NCBI RefSeq assembly: GCF_000430725.1
Contig: NZ_KE387215.1
Coordinates: forward strand, 124,055-162,320
DNA length: 38,266 bases
Direction: 5' to 3'
Origin: Azohydromonas australica DSM 1124
GTDB lineage: Bacteria > Pseudomonadota > Gammaproteobacteria > Burkholderiales > Burkholderiaceae_C
The notes beneath the pieces were generated by a model. The model was given only the letters and a program-made list of their open reading frames with translations. It was not told the origin of the DNA and ran no database searches. Positions 1-8,246 of this stretch are shown in pieces; the stretch's first letter is position 1, and every line of letters begins with the position of its first letter. The position numbers and the translations under genes were made by a program.

Positions 1-20
1 TAAGAGGGTGTTGAATAAAT
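1..20. repeat. IS left terminal inverted repeat
   Basis: The sequence TAAGAGGGTGTTGAATAAAT matches the reverse complement of 1223-1242 at all 20 positions. Similarity stops at base 21. Confidence 0.95.
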
Positions 21-74
21 AAATAGTTTGCCGAACACCTCATGGTAGGCGATGCTGCGGGGTAGGAGGCATAG

Positions 75-1223
75 ATGGGACGGCGCGACGATGAGCCAGA
101 GGCCAAAGAGAAGCGATCCGCGGGACGGCCGCCGGCGCTGAAGCCTGAGCATGTTCAGCTGCTGTGTGAACTGGCCATGGCCGATACGGGCATGACGCTG
201 GATGGGCTAGCGCAGCAGCTGCAACAGCGCTGCGGCGTGGAGGTCTGCACCATGACGATCCGCCGTGCCTTGGCAGTAGAGGGCATCAAACGTGTCAAGC
301 CTACGCGTCGTGCGGTACCGAAAGAACGCGGCAAGACCGCACGCTATGGCTATACCGAGGCGCACCGGCGAGAGGCAGAAGTAACCCCGTACAGTTGCGC
401 TCTCACCCCGGCTGAATGGGAGCTGGTCGCTGATCTCTTCGAGCGCGAACCTCATACGCGCGGCGCTCCAAGCAAGTTCGAGCGCAAGGCGTTGGTGGAT
501 GCGTGTTGCTACGTGCTCAGGACGGGCTGCGCCTGGCGGCTACTGCCGCGGGACTTCCCGCCCTGGACCACCGTGTACAAGGCCTTCGTGCGCTGGGCCG
601 ACATGGGCCTTTTCGAGTCGATGCACGACCGGCTGCGCGAGCAGTGGCGACAACGCTTGGGGCGCCACCACGGTCCGACTGGTGCGGTACTGGACTCGCA
701 ATCCAACCGCTCGTCGCCGCAGGGTGGCGAAGCAGGATTTGACGCGGGCAAGAAGGTCAAGGGCCGAAAGCGCCACATCATTGTCGATACGCTGGGCGTG
801 GTGCTGGCCGTCACCGTCACGGCCGCGAGTGTTCAGGACCGCGACGGCGCACCCGCTGTCACTGCCCAGGCCTGCGACAACCACCCTACGCTGCAAAAGC
901 TCTGGGTCGATGGGGCCTACTCAGGTCGGTGCGCGCAACAGCTGCGCGCAGCCCATGGACTCGATGTGGAGGTCGTACGTCATCCGGGCAACGGCAACGC
1001 CTATGTCTTCCACAGCGAGGGCGCCGCACCGGCCGAGCCTTCTGTCGTTCCAAAAGGCTTCGTCGTCCTACCCATTCGCTGGATCGTCGAACGTACCCAC
1101 GCCTGGAACGAGCGCTGGCGACGCCTGGTGATGCATCACGACCGGCGTGCGGATATCAGCCGTGCATGGGTATGGCTCGCGGATGCCTGCCGGCTCGCAT
1201 CGCGCCTCACTCGCACCGTTTGA
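75..1223 (+). CDS. IS5-family DDE transposase with N-terminal HTH extension
   Basis: This 382-residue transposase mobilises the surrounding IS. Residues about 105-175 form the usual IS5-family N-terminal region (TPAEWELVADLF, then GCAWRLLPRDFPPW). The catalytic triad is visible as D207 (AVLDSQS), D279 (LWVDGAYSG) and E339 (WIVERTHAWNERWRR), with the family signature GKKVKGRKRHIIVDTLG before the second aspartate. Residues about 18-75 are an added helix-turn-helix of the kind seen at the front of IS630-type transposases (LDGLAQQLQQRCGVEVC, then MTIRRAL). This longer architecture recurs in proteobacterial IS5 transposases as I remember them, so it is a subgroup trait rather than a new fusion. 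It is a single uninterrupted frame with no frameshift signal. Confidence 0.93.
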   Translation: MGRRDDEPEAKEKRSAGRPPALKPEHVQLLCELAMADTGMTLDGLAQQLQQRCGVEVCTMTIRRALAVEGIKRVKPTRRAVPKERGKTARYGYTEAHRREAEVTPYSCALTPAEWELVADLFEREPHTRGAPSKFERKALVDACCYVLRTGCAWRLLPRDFPPWTTVYKAFVRWADMGLFESMHDRLREQWRQRLGRHHGPTGAVLDSQSNRSSPQGGEAGFDAGKKVKGRKRHIIVDTLGVVLAVTVTAASVQDRDGAPAVTAQACDNHPTLQKLWVDGAYSGRCAQQLRAAHGLDVEVVRHPGNGNAYVFHSEGAAPAEPSVVPKGFVVLPIRWIVERTHAWNERWRRLVMHHDRRADISRAWVWLADACRLASRLTRTV

Positions 1224-1242
1224 TTTATTCAACACCCTCTTA
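1223..1242. repeat. IS right terminal inverted repeat
   Basis: This is the exact inverted copy of positions 1-20. The transposase stop TGA (1221-1223) overlaps its first base. Confidence 0.95.
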
Positions 1243-1456
1243 GATTCGACAGGCCAGCACTTGGCCTGTCTGCCGCGGCACGCAGAAATGGATGCATTCG
1301 CAGGCGACTGCGCCGCCGATGGCGGCAAGTTCGGCTGCGGGTTCTGTGGGTGCCGGCGACGCGGCATGACGCCCGCCATGTACGTGAATGGGCTGAAGAG
1401 AGCGCCTTGGGGTAGCGCCTAACATCGGCGCCGATTGAACCCGGAGGAGCCTCACC
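1243..1456. other. IS-proximal spacer without a clear gene
   Basis: No gene is supported in these 214 bases. A short minus-strand frame (peptide containing CECIHFCVPRQTG) runs into the IS end and could be the remnant of a gene cut by the insertion, but I do not recognise it. A ribosome binding site for the next gene (GGAGGAG) lies at 1442-1448. Confidence 0.5.
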
Positions 1457-1810
1457 ATGTCTGCGACCAGCGATGCCAGCACGCTGCCTGAGCGTCCCAA
1501 GCGTGGCCGACCCAAGATCGTCATTGCGCCTGTCTATCCCGAGCTGCCTGAACCCACGGGAGAGCAGGTGCGCGAACTTCGGCTGCGCATGGGCTGGACC
1601 CTGGACTACACCGCTGGCATCGTCGGGCTCAACGATGCTCAAGCCGTGAGTGAGATCGAACGCAACTCGGACCGCAAAGGCACGCCGCGCAGGCTCAATA
1701 ACTGGCGCTGGACCTTGATGCTGCTGGCAGCCGGCGAGCATCCGACGCTGGTGCTGTCTCCGCGCACGCAGGCCGTTACTGCACCAACGGCCTTGACTTC
1801 GCAGGAGTAG
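1457..1810 (+). CDS. Small HTH-like DNA-binding protein, probable plasmid regulator
   Basis: The 117-residue protein starts at an ATG 8 bases after a strong GGAGGAG. Its N-terminus holds the basic AT-hook-like stretch PKRGRPK. Residues 35-70 (TGEQVRELRLRMGWTLDYTA, then GIVGLNDAQAVSEIERN) look like a shortened XRE-type helix-turn-helix, followed by a tryptophan-containing helix (RRLNNWRWTLMLLAAGEHP). The role is inferred as transcriptional control or nucleoid binding; I cannot assign a family or target. It lies directly behind the IS, so readthrough from the IS could drive it. The following 206 bases up to kptA contain no gene I can support. Confidence 0.6.
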   Translation: MSATSDASTLPERPKRGRPKIVIAPVYPELPEPTGEQVRELRLRMGWTLDYTAGIVGLNDAQAVSEIERNSDRKGTPRRLNNWRWTLMLLAAGEHPTLVLSPRTQAVTAPTALTSQE

Positions 1811-2016
1811 GAGCAGCGGCCGCTGGGGCCAACTCCAGACCCGAGCGGCTGGTAGGCCCACTCGATCACGCGCGCCGCCACATTGCCGGCCGCTGGCTGA
1901 AAGCCGCTCCGCTCCAGTCCGAACGCGCTTTCCACTGCCGAGCCGTCGTCGGATGTTTGCGGGCACAGCAGCACACTTGTGAAGAACGGCAGGGGCATGC
2001 TGCCGGGTGACTTTGT

Positions 2017-2568
2017 TCACCCAAGGCGGCGCATAAAGGCCGGCGGCACTCTGGCCGTGAGCCACACCCCATTCTCCGCCCGGTGGAAAACAAAGCCTTG
2101 CGCGTGCATGCGCGCGGCGTCCACCACGAGCACCACCGGCAGCCCGTAGCGCAGGCCAACGGAGCGAGCCGTCTGCTCGTCGGTCGAAAGGTGAATGTAA
2201 TGCCGTGAGCCCGGCTTGAGGCCCTCTCGGCTGATCGCGGCGACAAAGCGCGACGCCGTGCCATGGAACAACACGTCGGGCGGTTGCCGCGGCTCGAACG
2301 GGCGGTCCACGCCGCGCGTCGAGTGGCCCTGGACCGCTCGGATACGCTGGCCGTCAGCCGAGATCTCGAAACGCTTCTTGTCGTTGGTGGCAACGACCTG
2401 CTCGATGAGTTCGCGGGATAGCTGCCGCCCCTGCCGGGCCGCGCCGGCGATGAGCTCGTCCACGTCGCCCCAGCCGTCGGTGTCGAGCGTCAGGCCGATA
2501 GCTTCGGGCTGGTGGCGCAGCACGAAGCTCAGGAACTTGCTGGTCTGGACGAGCTTGCTGTTGCTCAC
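2017..2568 (-). CDS. kptA: RNA 2'-phosphotransferase (Tpt1/KptA family)
   Basis: The 183-residue protein belongs to the Tpt1/KptA family, which removes an internal RNA 2'-phosphate using NAD+, giving ADP-ribose 1'',2''-cyclic phosphate. Conserved blocks are visible in order: KFLSFVLRHQPEAIGL near residues 11-26 with the family Arg-His pair (R18, H19), a winged-helix section (GWGDVDELI), IRAVQGHST, then LFHGTASRF and SRHYIHLSTD of the ADP-ribosyltransferase-like domain. I use a GTG start at 2566-2568 because it gives the family's normal length and the usual SNSKLVQTSKFLS beginning. The frame stays open upstream to 2925, but that extension resembles nothing I know. Most bacteria with KptA lack the eukaryotic splicing route, so its role here is unknown; repair of damaged or cleaved RNA is a common proposal. 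Confidence 0.9.
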   Translation of the reverse strand: MSNSKLVQTSKFLSFVLRHQPEAIGLTLDTDGWGDVDELIAGAARQGRQLSRELIEQVVATNDKKRFEISADGQRIRAVQGHSTRGVDRPFEPRQPPDVLFHGTASRFVAAISREGLKPGSRHYIHLSTDEQTARSVGLRYGLPVVLVVDAARMHAQGFVFHRAENGVWLTARVPPAFMRRLG

Positions 2569-3372
2569 GCCTGCCTCTGGCCAGATGACCCGTTGCCGGT
2601 CCTGGGCGAGGGGCGTGCCTGCTCGGTCGCCCGGTACCACAGCCGGTGCCCACCTGACGCAATCCGTTCCGATACGTGCTGCGAGCGCATTGGGAATGGG
2701 CTTGTCGCCCGGGCAGCGATCACGGCGACGCTCCTTGCTCATGCGGCGTGGCCCGGCGTCTGCACCGATCAGGACGCTCGCGCTCACCCATCCGGCTTTG
2801 GTGGGTCCTGCGGGACGAACGCTCTTGCCGCCACCGCCAATACGACACGCGGCGCAGGGAACATGAACGGCGTCATTCTCGATGGCAGTCAACCAAGGCG
2901 GCATGGGAAAGTCGTCTGTCAACAACAGACTACTTCAATGGACTGATGAGCTGGCGTTGCCTGCACAACGCGTTGCGTTTCTGCGCGGCGTGGGGCTCAG
3001 GCGCTTCACTGAATGGTGCGGTGCAACACACCACTGGATACAGCCAAGCCTTCGCCCGGGAAGCCAAAATCAAAGCGCGAGAAGCGTCTGCTTCCATTTT
3101 TATGGGCCGGCATTTTCCTCAAACCCCCTCCCCTTTGCGCCCCTTCTTGTGGCTCGCCCCCTGCCGGCCACCTTTCGGTCATTCACGCATAGGGCACAGC
3201 AAGTGCGATAGGTCACCGCCGCAGGCAACCATTTCAAGTCGCGCATCGCGACTGCACCTTTGAGCGGCTTGCCGTTTGGTCTTGAGCCTGTTGGATTCAT
3301 CTGCTGGAGGCTTGCGAGCTCGCCGTCCTGCAGTGTCCACCGTCTTACTCTTGAAACGATTGAGAGGTAGGT
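2569..3372. other. About 800 bases without a supported gene
   Basis: Open frames cross this stretch on both strands, including an upstream extension of kptA on the minus strand (to 2925) and a 109-codon plus-strand frame (2882-3211). None has a recognisable motif or a good ribosome binding site. A GAGG-containing site just before 3373 serves the next gene. The stretch may hold decayed genes; I see no hairpin terminator or repeat that stands out. Confidence 0.4.
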
Positions 3373-4638
3373 ATGCGTAAGGATCTTCATGCGGATGCGC
3401 CCGGGCCCCTCGTCAACTGTTCGCGGCGCGAAGCACTGCATCGGCTCGCCGGCGCGGGCGGCGCAGTGGGGCTGGCGGCCATGCTGCCGGGCTGTGGTGG
3501 CAGCGACGACGGCGCAGCGGCCACTGAAAGCCCCCAGGCGCTCGCGGAGGTCCAGGCAGAAGCGCTACCGGCAGCGCGCACGCTGCACAGCGGCCTCGAC
3601 CATGCCTGGGGTTTAGCCTTCCTGCCCGACCACAGCATGCTCGTGACCGAACGCATTGGCCGGCTGCGCCATGTCAGCGCGGACGGCAGCCGAATCAGCA
3701 CGGTCAGTGGCGTTCCGGTTGGACGCATCCAGAACGCCGGTCACGGTGGCCTGCTGGACGTGGCGGTGGACACGCAAGGCAGCGACATCTGGGTGTATCT
3801 CAGCTATGCCGAACACGGGACGGGAGACCAATTCAACCGAGCTGGCACCGCGGTCGCCCGGGCACGGCTGGTGGGCAACGACTTGCGCGACTTCCACGTC
3901 ATCTTTCGCGCGTATCCCAAGTACCTGCTGAGCATCAGCAAGTATCACTATGGCTCGCGGCTGCTGCTGGCGGGCAGCGGCAAGCTTTTCATCACGCTGG
4001 GCGAAGGTCGCAGCGACGAACTGCGCGGGCAGGCGCAGTGGCTGAGCAGCCACCTTGGCAAGATCGTTCGCATCAACCGTGACGGCAGCGTGCCCGCAGA
4101 CAATCCCTTCGTCGGTCACGAACATGCGCTGCCCGAGATCTGGACCCTTGGCCACCGCAATCCGCAAGGCTTGGCGCTGCACCCGGCTACCGGTGAGCTC
4201 TGGAGCAGCGAGCATGGACCGCAAGGCGGCGACGAGCTCAACCTTATTGAGCGAGGCCACAACTACGGCTGGCCCAGGATTTCCCATGGCTGCGAGTACG
4301 GCACGCCCGTGGACACCTGTACCGTGGTGGGCGGCAGCACTTCCGCGCCCGGGCTGGATCAACCTGTGACGCATTGGGGCCGGGTGCGTATCGCTCCCAG
4401 CGGCATGACGTTCTGTGACGGGCGCATGTTTCCTGAGTGGAGGAACCACCTGGTCATTGCCGGGCTGGGTGGCAAGGAACTGTGGCGCGTGGTGATTGAG
4501 GGCCGCCGTGTGGTATCGCGCACCCGCATGTACGCCGGATTGGGCGAGCGCTTTCGCCATGTTCAGCAGGCACCCGACGGCGCGCTGTTACTGCTGACCG
4601 ACGAAGCCAATGGCCGCGTCCTGCGCATCGCCCGGTAG
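3373..4638 (+). CDS. PQQ-dependent soluble aldose sugar dehydrogenase, Tat-type lipoprotein
   Basis: This 421-residue protein belongs to the soluble glucose/aldose dehydrogenase family (GSDH, YliI/Asd type), which oxidises sugars with PQQ in the periplasm. The N-terminus carries a twin-arginine motif (SRREAL, R18-R19), a hydrophobic stretch and a lipobox ending in C41 (LPGC), so export by Tat followed by lipidation is likely. Family motifs follow: GHGGLLDVAVD with the expected catalytic histidine, TLGHRNPQGLALHP and SEHGPQGGDELN with PQQ and calcium contacts, and NYGWPRISHG. Length and order fit a full enzyme. It stands alone, between kptA and the convergent recT operon, so it looks like cargo. 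The substrate cannot be read from sequence. Confidence 0.88.
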   Translation: MRKDLHADAPGPLVNCSRREALHRLAGAGGAVGLAAMLPGCGGSDDGAAATESPQALAEVQAEALPAARTLHSGLDHAWGLAFLPDHSMLVTERIGRLRHVSADGSRISTVSGVPVGRIQNAGHGGLLDVAVDTQGSDIWVYLSYAEHGTGDQFNRAGTAVARARLVGNDLRDFHVIFRAYPKYLLSISKYHYGSRLLLAGSGKLFITLGEGRSDELRGQAQWLSSHLGKIVRINRDGSVPADNPFVGHEHALPEIWTLGHRNPQGLALHPATGELWSSEHGPQGGDELNLIERGHNYGWPRISHGCEYGTPVDTCTVVGGSTSAPGLDQPVTHWGRVRIAPSGMTFCDGRMFPEWRNHLVIAGLGGKELWRVVIEGRRVVSRTRMYAGLGERFRHVQQAPDGALLLLTDEANGRVLRIAR

Positions 4639-4706
4639 TGGGTCGGGCGGCATGGCATAGGTGGCTGCTACTGGCTGGCGGCACCACGGCCGCCGACCAG
4701 GCATGT

Positions 4707-4734
4707 AAGAAAAAGGGCGGCCGCCTGAAGCGGC
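4707..4734 (-). terminator. Possible terminator after the recT operon
   Basis: Read on the minus strand, 85 bases after the recT stop, a GCCGC/GCGGC stem with a 5-base loop (4720-4734) is followed after five GC bases by a run of T. The gap between stem and T-run makes it an imperfect intrinsic terminator. No matching signal is seen for the convergent dehydrogenase gene. Confidence 0.4.
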
Positions 4735-4818
4735 GCGGGATGGGAATTGAGGTAGGGAGGGAGGAGAAAGCACCCACCCTGCCGGTCGCCCTGAAAGCTG
4801 TTCAGACCTTGCGACCGC

Positions 4819-6126
4819 TCAGGTCGCAGTCCTGGGAGCACGTCGCGGCAGCGGCGCCGCGGTACTTGAAGCTTGCATGCCACGCGGCTGGTGCTCGGCC
4901 AACCCTGCACGCAGGCGTTGATACAAGGCATTCAGCGTGCCGCGCAGGTCCTCGTCCAGCACGTCGCGCAGCTGTTCGGCCAGGGCATCGAGCGTTTCGG
5001 CGTCACCCTTGTCGGCCGCGCGCTGCATCTGCTCGGCAAAGGCGTCGACATCGAAGCCGCGGCGGGCCTGTGGCGGTGGCGCCATCGGCCGGGCAGATGC
5101 GGCAGCCGCTGCAGGGGCCGTCTCGCCGGGTTGTGCAGGCGCGGGTGCCCCAGCGGCAACCGGCACTTCCACCCTGCCGGCGTGCATCGGCATCGCGCCC
5201 AGATCGATATCAGGCTCCTGCGGTGGCTGCAGCGCCGGCGGCTCGGCGTCGCCCGCGACTACCGCGCGCACGGCGTCGGGGTCAGCCAGTCCGCCCAGGT
5301 CCAGCACGCCGGCCTCGCTGCGGTTGTCGATCTCGGCGGCCAGCGCCAGCGCGTCGTTGCCCGCCAGCGGCAGCCCCTTGCACTGCAGTTTGACCGCCGA
5401 CTTCGATGCCATGGAATCCTCCCACGCCACCCAAGGCGTTTCGGCCAGACGCCGCTCGGCCGCTGCGCGTTCCTTGGTGGTTTCTGCCGCATCCACTGCC
5501 CGCACGAGGGCGCTGTACGTTTCGCTGCGGGCACGGACCTTGAGGATGTCCTCCAGCGGCAGCACGCAGGCCAGCTCGATGCCGCTGGCCAAGTGGACGT
5601 GCGAGAACGAGCCGATGAGCAGCCCCCGCTCGCGCAGGCTCTTGCGGTACTTCAGGAAAGTCTCGCTGCCCTGCATGTGCTCGAAGAAGTCACCTTCGTG
5701 GATGGCCTCGGCCTGCAGGCTTCTGACATGCGGGCAACGGTAGGCCAGCGTGATGAAGCCGCGGTACCCAATTTGGAACTGGCATTCAAAGACGTCATTC
5801 CAGTGCCGGGAGCCGTCCGGAGGTGGCACGCGTTTCTTGTAGGGGATGAGGAAGGCCTGCTGCTGCGCCGTGTTGGGCTCCAGGCCCAGGGCGGCGGACG
5901 TCATCATGGCGCCCAGCACCGACTGCGGATCGCACTGCAGCAGCCGTGGCGTCTTCTTCACGGCGTTGACGCACAGCGTGAGCATGCGCTCGGCCCTGAG
6001 GTACTTGCCCGCCACGGCCGTGATGCCTTTCCTGACCTTGGCGTGCTCCAGGAAGTCGAAGATGGTCGGCGCCCGCTCGGCGGCACCCTGGCCGGTGGCG
6101 ACGGCCTTCAATGTTTGCGTGCTCAT
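4819..6126 (-). CDS. recT: RecT-family single-strand annealing recombinase
   Basis: The 435-residue protein has a RecT core in its first 280 residues: PTIFDFLEH, a block ending in TSAALGLEPN, QQQAFLIPYKK, and CQFQIGYRGFITLAYR, which is the family's recognisable section. The C-terminal third is an Ala/Pro-rich linker followed by a charged helical tail, longer than in phage RecT proteins of about 270 residues. RecT anneals complementary single strands made by its partner exonuclease. The ATG at 6124-6126 overlaps the exonuclease stop in an ATGA, with GGAG nine bases upstream; 18 further codons upstream are open but would lie inside the partner gene. It is the last gene of a seven-gene minus-strand phage-like operon. 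Confidence 0.92.
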   Translation of the reverse strand: MSTQTLKAVATGQGAAERAPTIFDFLEHAKVRKGITAVAGKYLRAERMLTLCVNAVKKTPRLLQCDPQSVLGAMMTSAALGLEPNTAQQQAFLIPYKKRVPPPDGSRHWNDVFECQFQIGYRGFITLAYRCPHVRSLQAEAIHEGDFFEHMQGSETFLKYRKSLRERGLLIGSFSHVHLASGIELACVLPLEDILKVRARSETYSALVRAVDAAETTKERAAAERRLAETPWVAWEDSMASKSAVKLQCKGLPLAGNDALALAAEIDNRSEAGVLDLGGLADPDAVRAVVAGDAEPPALQPPQEPDIDLGAMPMHAGRVEVPVAAGAPAPAQPGETAPAAAAASARPMAPPPQARRGFDVDAFAEQMQRAADKGDAETLDALAEQLRDVLDEDLRGTLNALYQRLRAGLAEHQPRGMQASSTAAPLPRRAPRTAT

Positions 6127-7091
6127 CTTTCGCACTCCTTCGCGTCGAAGCTTCTGACGGTGAACACGCGAGCCTCCCAACGGCGGGTGAACTCGCGCGC
6201 GATGGCCGGGTGCGCCTTCTTCAGGGCCGTTTCGTCGATATAGGAGCCGCTGCGCTGCTTCCAGTCCACAGCCCGGGCGCCGCTCGCAAGCAGCAGCTCG
6301 CCGTGGTCGCCCATGGCGCGCTTGACGTCGAATTCCAGCGCCTGGGCCTCCAGCTCACGGGCCTTGGCTTCAGCCAGCACCGCGCGCAGCCGTAGCACCT
6401 TGGCGGTCAGTTCCTTGTCGGCCATGAGCGCCGGGGTATCGCCCTCGCGCGGGAAGAGTCGTGCCAAGTCCTCCAGCGTGGTGGGCGCAGGCGGCAGCCG
6501 CCGCAGCACGTGGTCGCGCCAGAACGCCAGGCCCCGCGCCCGGATGGCGCCGATAGTCTCGGCGTCGGCTTCCACGGGGTAACTGCGCAGCTCGTCGGCG
6601 CCGAAGAGTGCGGCGACCATGCCGTGGCGCCGGCGCGTGACGCCCAGGCCCCACGTGGCCTGCGCGAGGTAGTGCAGCGGCAGGTTGTCGCTGCCCGTGA
6701 CCCCCCACAGGTGCAGCTTGAAGGGGTGCACGGTCTTGAGCTCCACGTTGGTGACTTCTTTCTCGCCGTCCAGGCGTACCTCGAAGTCGATCTCGGCGGC
6801 CATGAAGGCGTGCTCGGCGTCCTGGTAGCGCACGTTGCTTGCCACAATCTCGACGGCATGTCCGCGTGTTTGCAGCTCATCCACCAGCATCTCGGCCACG
6901 GCGCCCTCCCAGCGCACACCGCGGCGCTTCACGCCGGTGGCTGCAACTTGCGCCGCGCCGGGCCGCGTCTTGGCTTCCCACAGTTGCAGCGGTGTGGTCC
7001 AGGGCGAGATACCCAGCACGGCCGCGATGTCGGCGCCGCCCAGCCACTGGCTGCGGTCGCGCTCGGGCGGGATGACACTCAGGGTTTGCAT
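6123..7091 (-). CDS. YqaJ-family viral recombinase exonuclease
   Basis: This 322-residue protein is a lambda-exonuclease-type nuclease of the YqaJ family, partner of the RecT protein it overlaps. The opening RDRSQWLGGADIAAVLGIS, then PWTTPLQLW, is diagnostic of YqaJ. The catalytic PD-(D/E)XK residues are visible as D102 (AAEIDFEV) and E117/K119 (VELKTV), with an upstream glutamate in WEGAVAEML near residue 62. It would resect duplex ends to expose single strands. I start it at the ATG at 7089-7091, 14 bases after the preceding stop; 34 upstream codons are open but overlap the preceding gene. RecT plus YqaJ forms a complete annealing recombination pair. Confidence 0.9.
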   Translation of the reverse strand: MQTLSVIPPERDRSQWLGGADIAAVLGISPWTTPLQLWEAKTRPGAAQVAATGVKRRGVRWEGAVAEMLVDELQTRGHAVEIVASNVRYQDAEHAFMAAEIDFEVRLDGEKEVTNVELKTVHPFKLHLWGVTGSDNLPLHYLAQATWGLGVTRRRHGMVAALFGADELRSYPVEADAETIGAIRARGLAFWRDHVLRRLPPAPTTLEDLARLFPREGDTPALMADKELTAKVLRLRAVLAEAKARELEAQALEFDVKRAMGDHGELLLASGARAVDWKQRSGSYIDETALKKAHPAIAREFTRRWEARVFTVRSFDAKECER

Positions 7092-7105
7092 GTCCGGCCC
7101 CGGCG

Positions 7106-7810
7106 TCAGAATGGGCAGCCGGCGGGGCAGTTCCAGGCGCCGGCCTTGACCAGCAGCTGGAACGAGGCGCGCCAGTTCATGTCGCCGCACCATGTGCTGC
7201 CGCGCTCGAACACGACGCCCAGGCGCTGTAGCTCCACCAGCGTCACGCGCCCCACACGGCCGTCCATGCCCTGCACCGTGTCACCCAGCGCCAGCGGTTC
7301 GCTGTAGGGATCGAAAGCGGTGGCGGCCCCCTCGCCTGCCATGGCGGCCAGTTCATCGTCACCCTCGGCTGGGCACACCCGCGCCAGGTATGCCGGCATG
7401 AAGGCCCAGGGTACGCCGTCCAGCATTACCAGCACGAGCCCAAGCGAGGCGCAGCCCGAGTGCTCGACCACGATCCCCTCACGGCCGGCCAGGGCAGCGG
7501 CTTCTTCGGGCTCGAACGGGTTCAGGTCCTGCTCCAACAAGTCGTCGGCGGAGGCATCGACCCGCACTCGCTGCCCAGGGCGGAATACGGAGCTCGGCAT
7601 GGCGGGCGGCGTGGTCTGCGCCGTGGTCGCGCCGTCCGGGCAGACGTAACCCGGTACGAACGATTGCCGCCCGTCCGCTCCAGTGGCAATGGTGCCCAGC
7701 GGCGTTCTGCGCAAGGACGCCTGCCTCAGCCTCTCGCGCAGATGCGGCTTGAGCATGGCCCTGTGAGCGTCAGTGAAGCGGTTGCCAATGGCAGGACCGA
7801 GTTGCGACAT
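7106..7810 (-). CDS. Hypothetical protein in the recombination operon, SH3/KOW-like C-terminus
   Basis: The 234-residue protein is not recognised as a named family. Residues about 1-60 are basic and carry FTDAHRAMLKPHLRERL. The centre (RPGQRVRVDASADDLLEQ, later GREGIVVEHSGCASLGLVLV) and the C-terminus (LGDTVQGMDGRVGRVTLVEL, ending in CGDMNWRAS) read as two small beta-barrel modules of the kind found in KOW/SH3-like domains, so nucleic-acid or protein binding is possible. ATG at 7808-7810 was chosen over an upstream in-frame ATG because it begins the MSQLGPAIG stretch. It sits upstream of the YqaJ/RecT pair in the same operon, so a helper role in recombination is an inference only. Confidence 0.6.
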   Translation of the reverse strand: MSQLGPAIGNRFTDAHRAMLKPHLRERLRQASLRRTPLGTIATGADGRQSFVPGYVCPDGATTAQTTPPAMPSSVFRPGQRVRVDASADDLLEQDLNPFEPEEAAALAGREGIVVEHSGCASLGLVLVMLDGVPWAFMPAYLARVCPAEGDDELAAMAGEGAATAFDPYSEPLALGDTVQGMDGRVGRVTLVELQRLGVVFERGSTWCGDMNWRASFQLLVKAGAWNCPAGCPF

Positions 7811-7867
7811 GGCAGGTACTCCAGAAGCGGGCCGGCAAGAAGGGCCGCCAGCCAAGGCCCAGGGGAC

Positions 7868-8032
7868 TCAGTACGGAAAGAAGGGCGCGGACAGCAGCGC
7901 CAGCAGCAGACCGGCGATGAAACCAAGCACGTCCCAGGGGAAGGACCGGGCGCGGCCATCACGAGTGCAGGCAAAGGCATCGGCCATGGCTTGCTTGGCC
8001 AAGGCTTCGTTGGTGTCGTGCAGATCAGGCAT
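7868..8032 (-). CDS. 54-residue small membrane protein
   Basis: The start ATG (8030-8032) overlaps the end of the upstream gene by eight bases, and 57 bases separate its stop from the next gene. The first 30 residues are polar. The last 20 (WDVLGFIAGLLLALLSAPFF) form one transmembrane segment ending two residues before the stop, as in tail-anchored proteins. No family is recognised. Its place in the phage-like operon supports it as real. Confidence 0.5.
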   Translation of the reverse strand: MPDLHDTNEALAKQAMADAFACTRDGRARSFPWDVLGFIAGLLLALLSAPFFPY

Positions 8033-8246
8033 GGCGTGCCTCCCTCTCGCGCACCGGGCAGCCGCCGCCACGCAGGCAGACATGCCCGTACTCGCACGCC
8101 GGGCACGTCGGGTCGTCGGCTTCCTCGGCCACACATGCGGCCTCGTGCTCGCGGATCAGCGCATCGACCCGCTGCTGCCCGGTGGGGTCCGTGGGCCGGT
8201 GCGCTGCCAACCAATGGATGGCTGAGCGGTGAAGAGCCGTGCTCAT
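8025..8246 (-). CDS. 73-residue cysteine-rich protein, possible zinc ribbon
   Basis: The protein has an N-terminal helical part (MSTALHRSAIHWLAAHR, with a repeated acidic/basic helix) and a cluster of cysteines at the end: CVAEEADDPTCPACEYGHVC followed by LRGGGCPV. Two CxxC-like pairs with a histidine suggest a zinc ribbon. It overlaps both neighbours by a few bases, which indicates translational coupling. Function is not known. Confidence 0.5.
   Translation of the reverse strand: MSTALHRSAIHWLAAHRPTDPTGQQRVDALIREHEAACVAEEADDPTCPACEYGHVCLRGGGCPVREREARHA

Larger units (their letters stand above)
1..1242 (+). mobile_element. Complete IS5-family insertion sequence
   Basis: The element is bounded by a perfect 20-bp terminal inverted repeat (1-20 and 1223-1242) and encodes one transposase nearly filling it. 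The outermost two bases on each side are TA. If these are the target duplication, the element proper is 3-1240, which fits IS5-family members that duplicate TA; the alternative is that TA belongs to the repeat. The left flank is outside the window, so the duplication cannot be confirmed. The transposase stop codon overlaps the first base of the right repeat, as is common in compact IS elements. The element looks intact and potentially active. Confidence 0.93.

Noticed and set aside
1811..1998. A minus-strand frame (peptide with AFGLERSGFQPAAGNVAARV) after the small HTH gene
   Set aside because: It has protein-like composition, but most of the frame overlaps the 1457-1810 gene, and it has no ribosome site or family I can name.
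2569..2925. N-terminal extension of kptA to 2925
   Set aside because: It would make the protein 302 residues against about 180 for the family, and the added part has no recognisable sequence; the GTG start fits length and family beginning.
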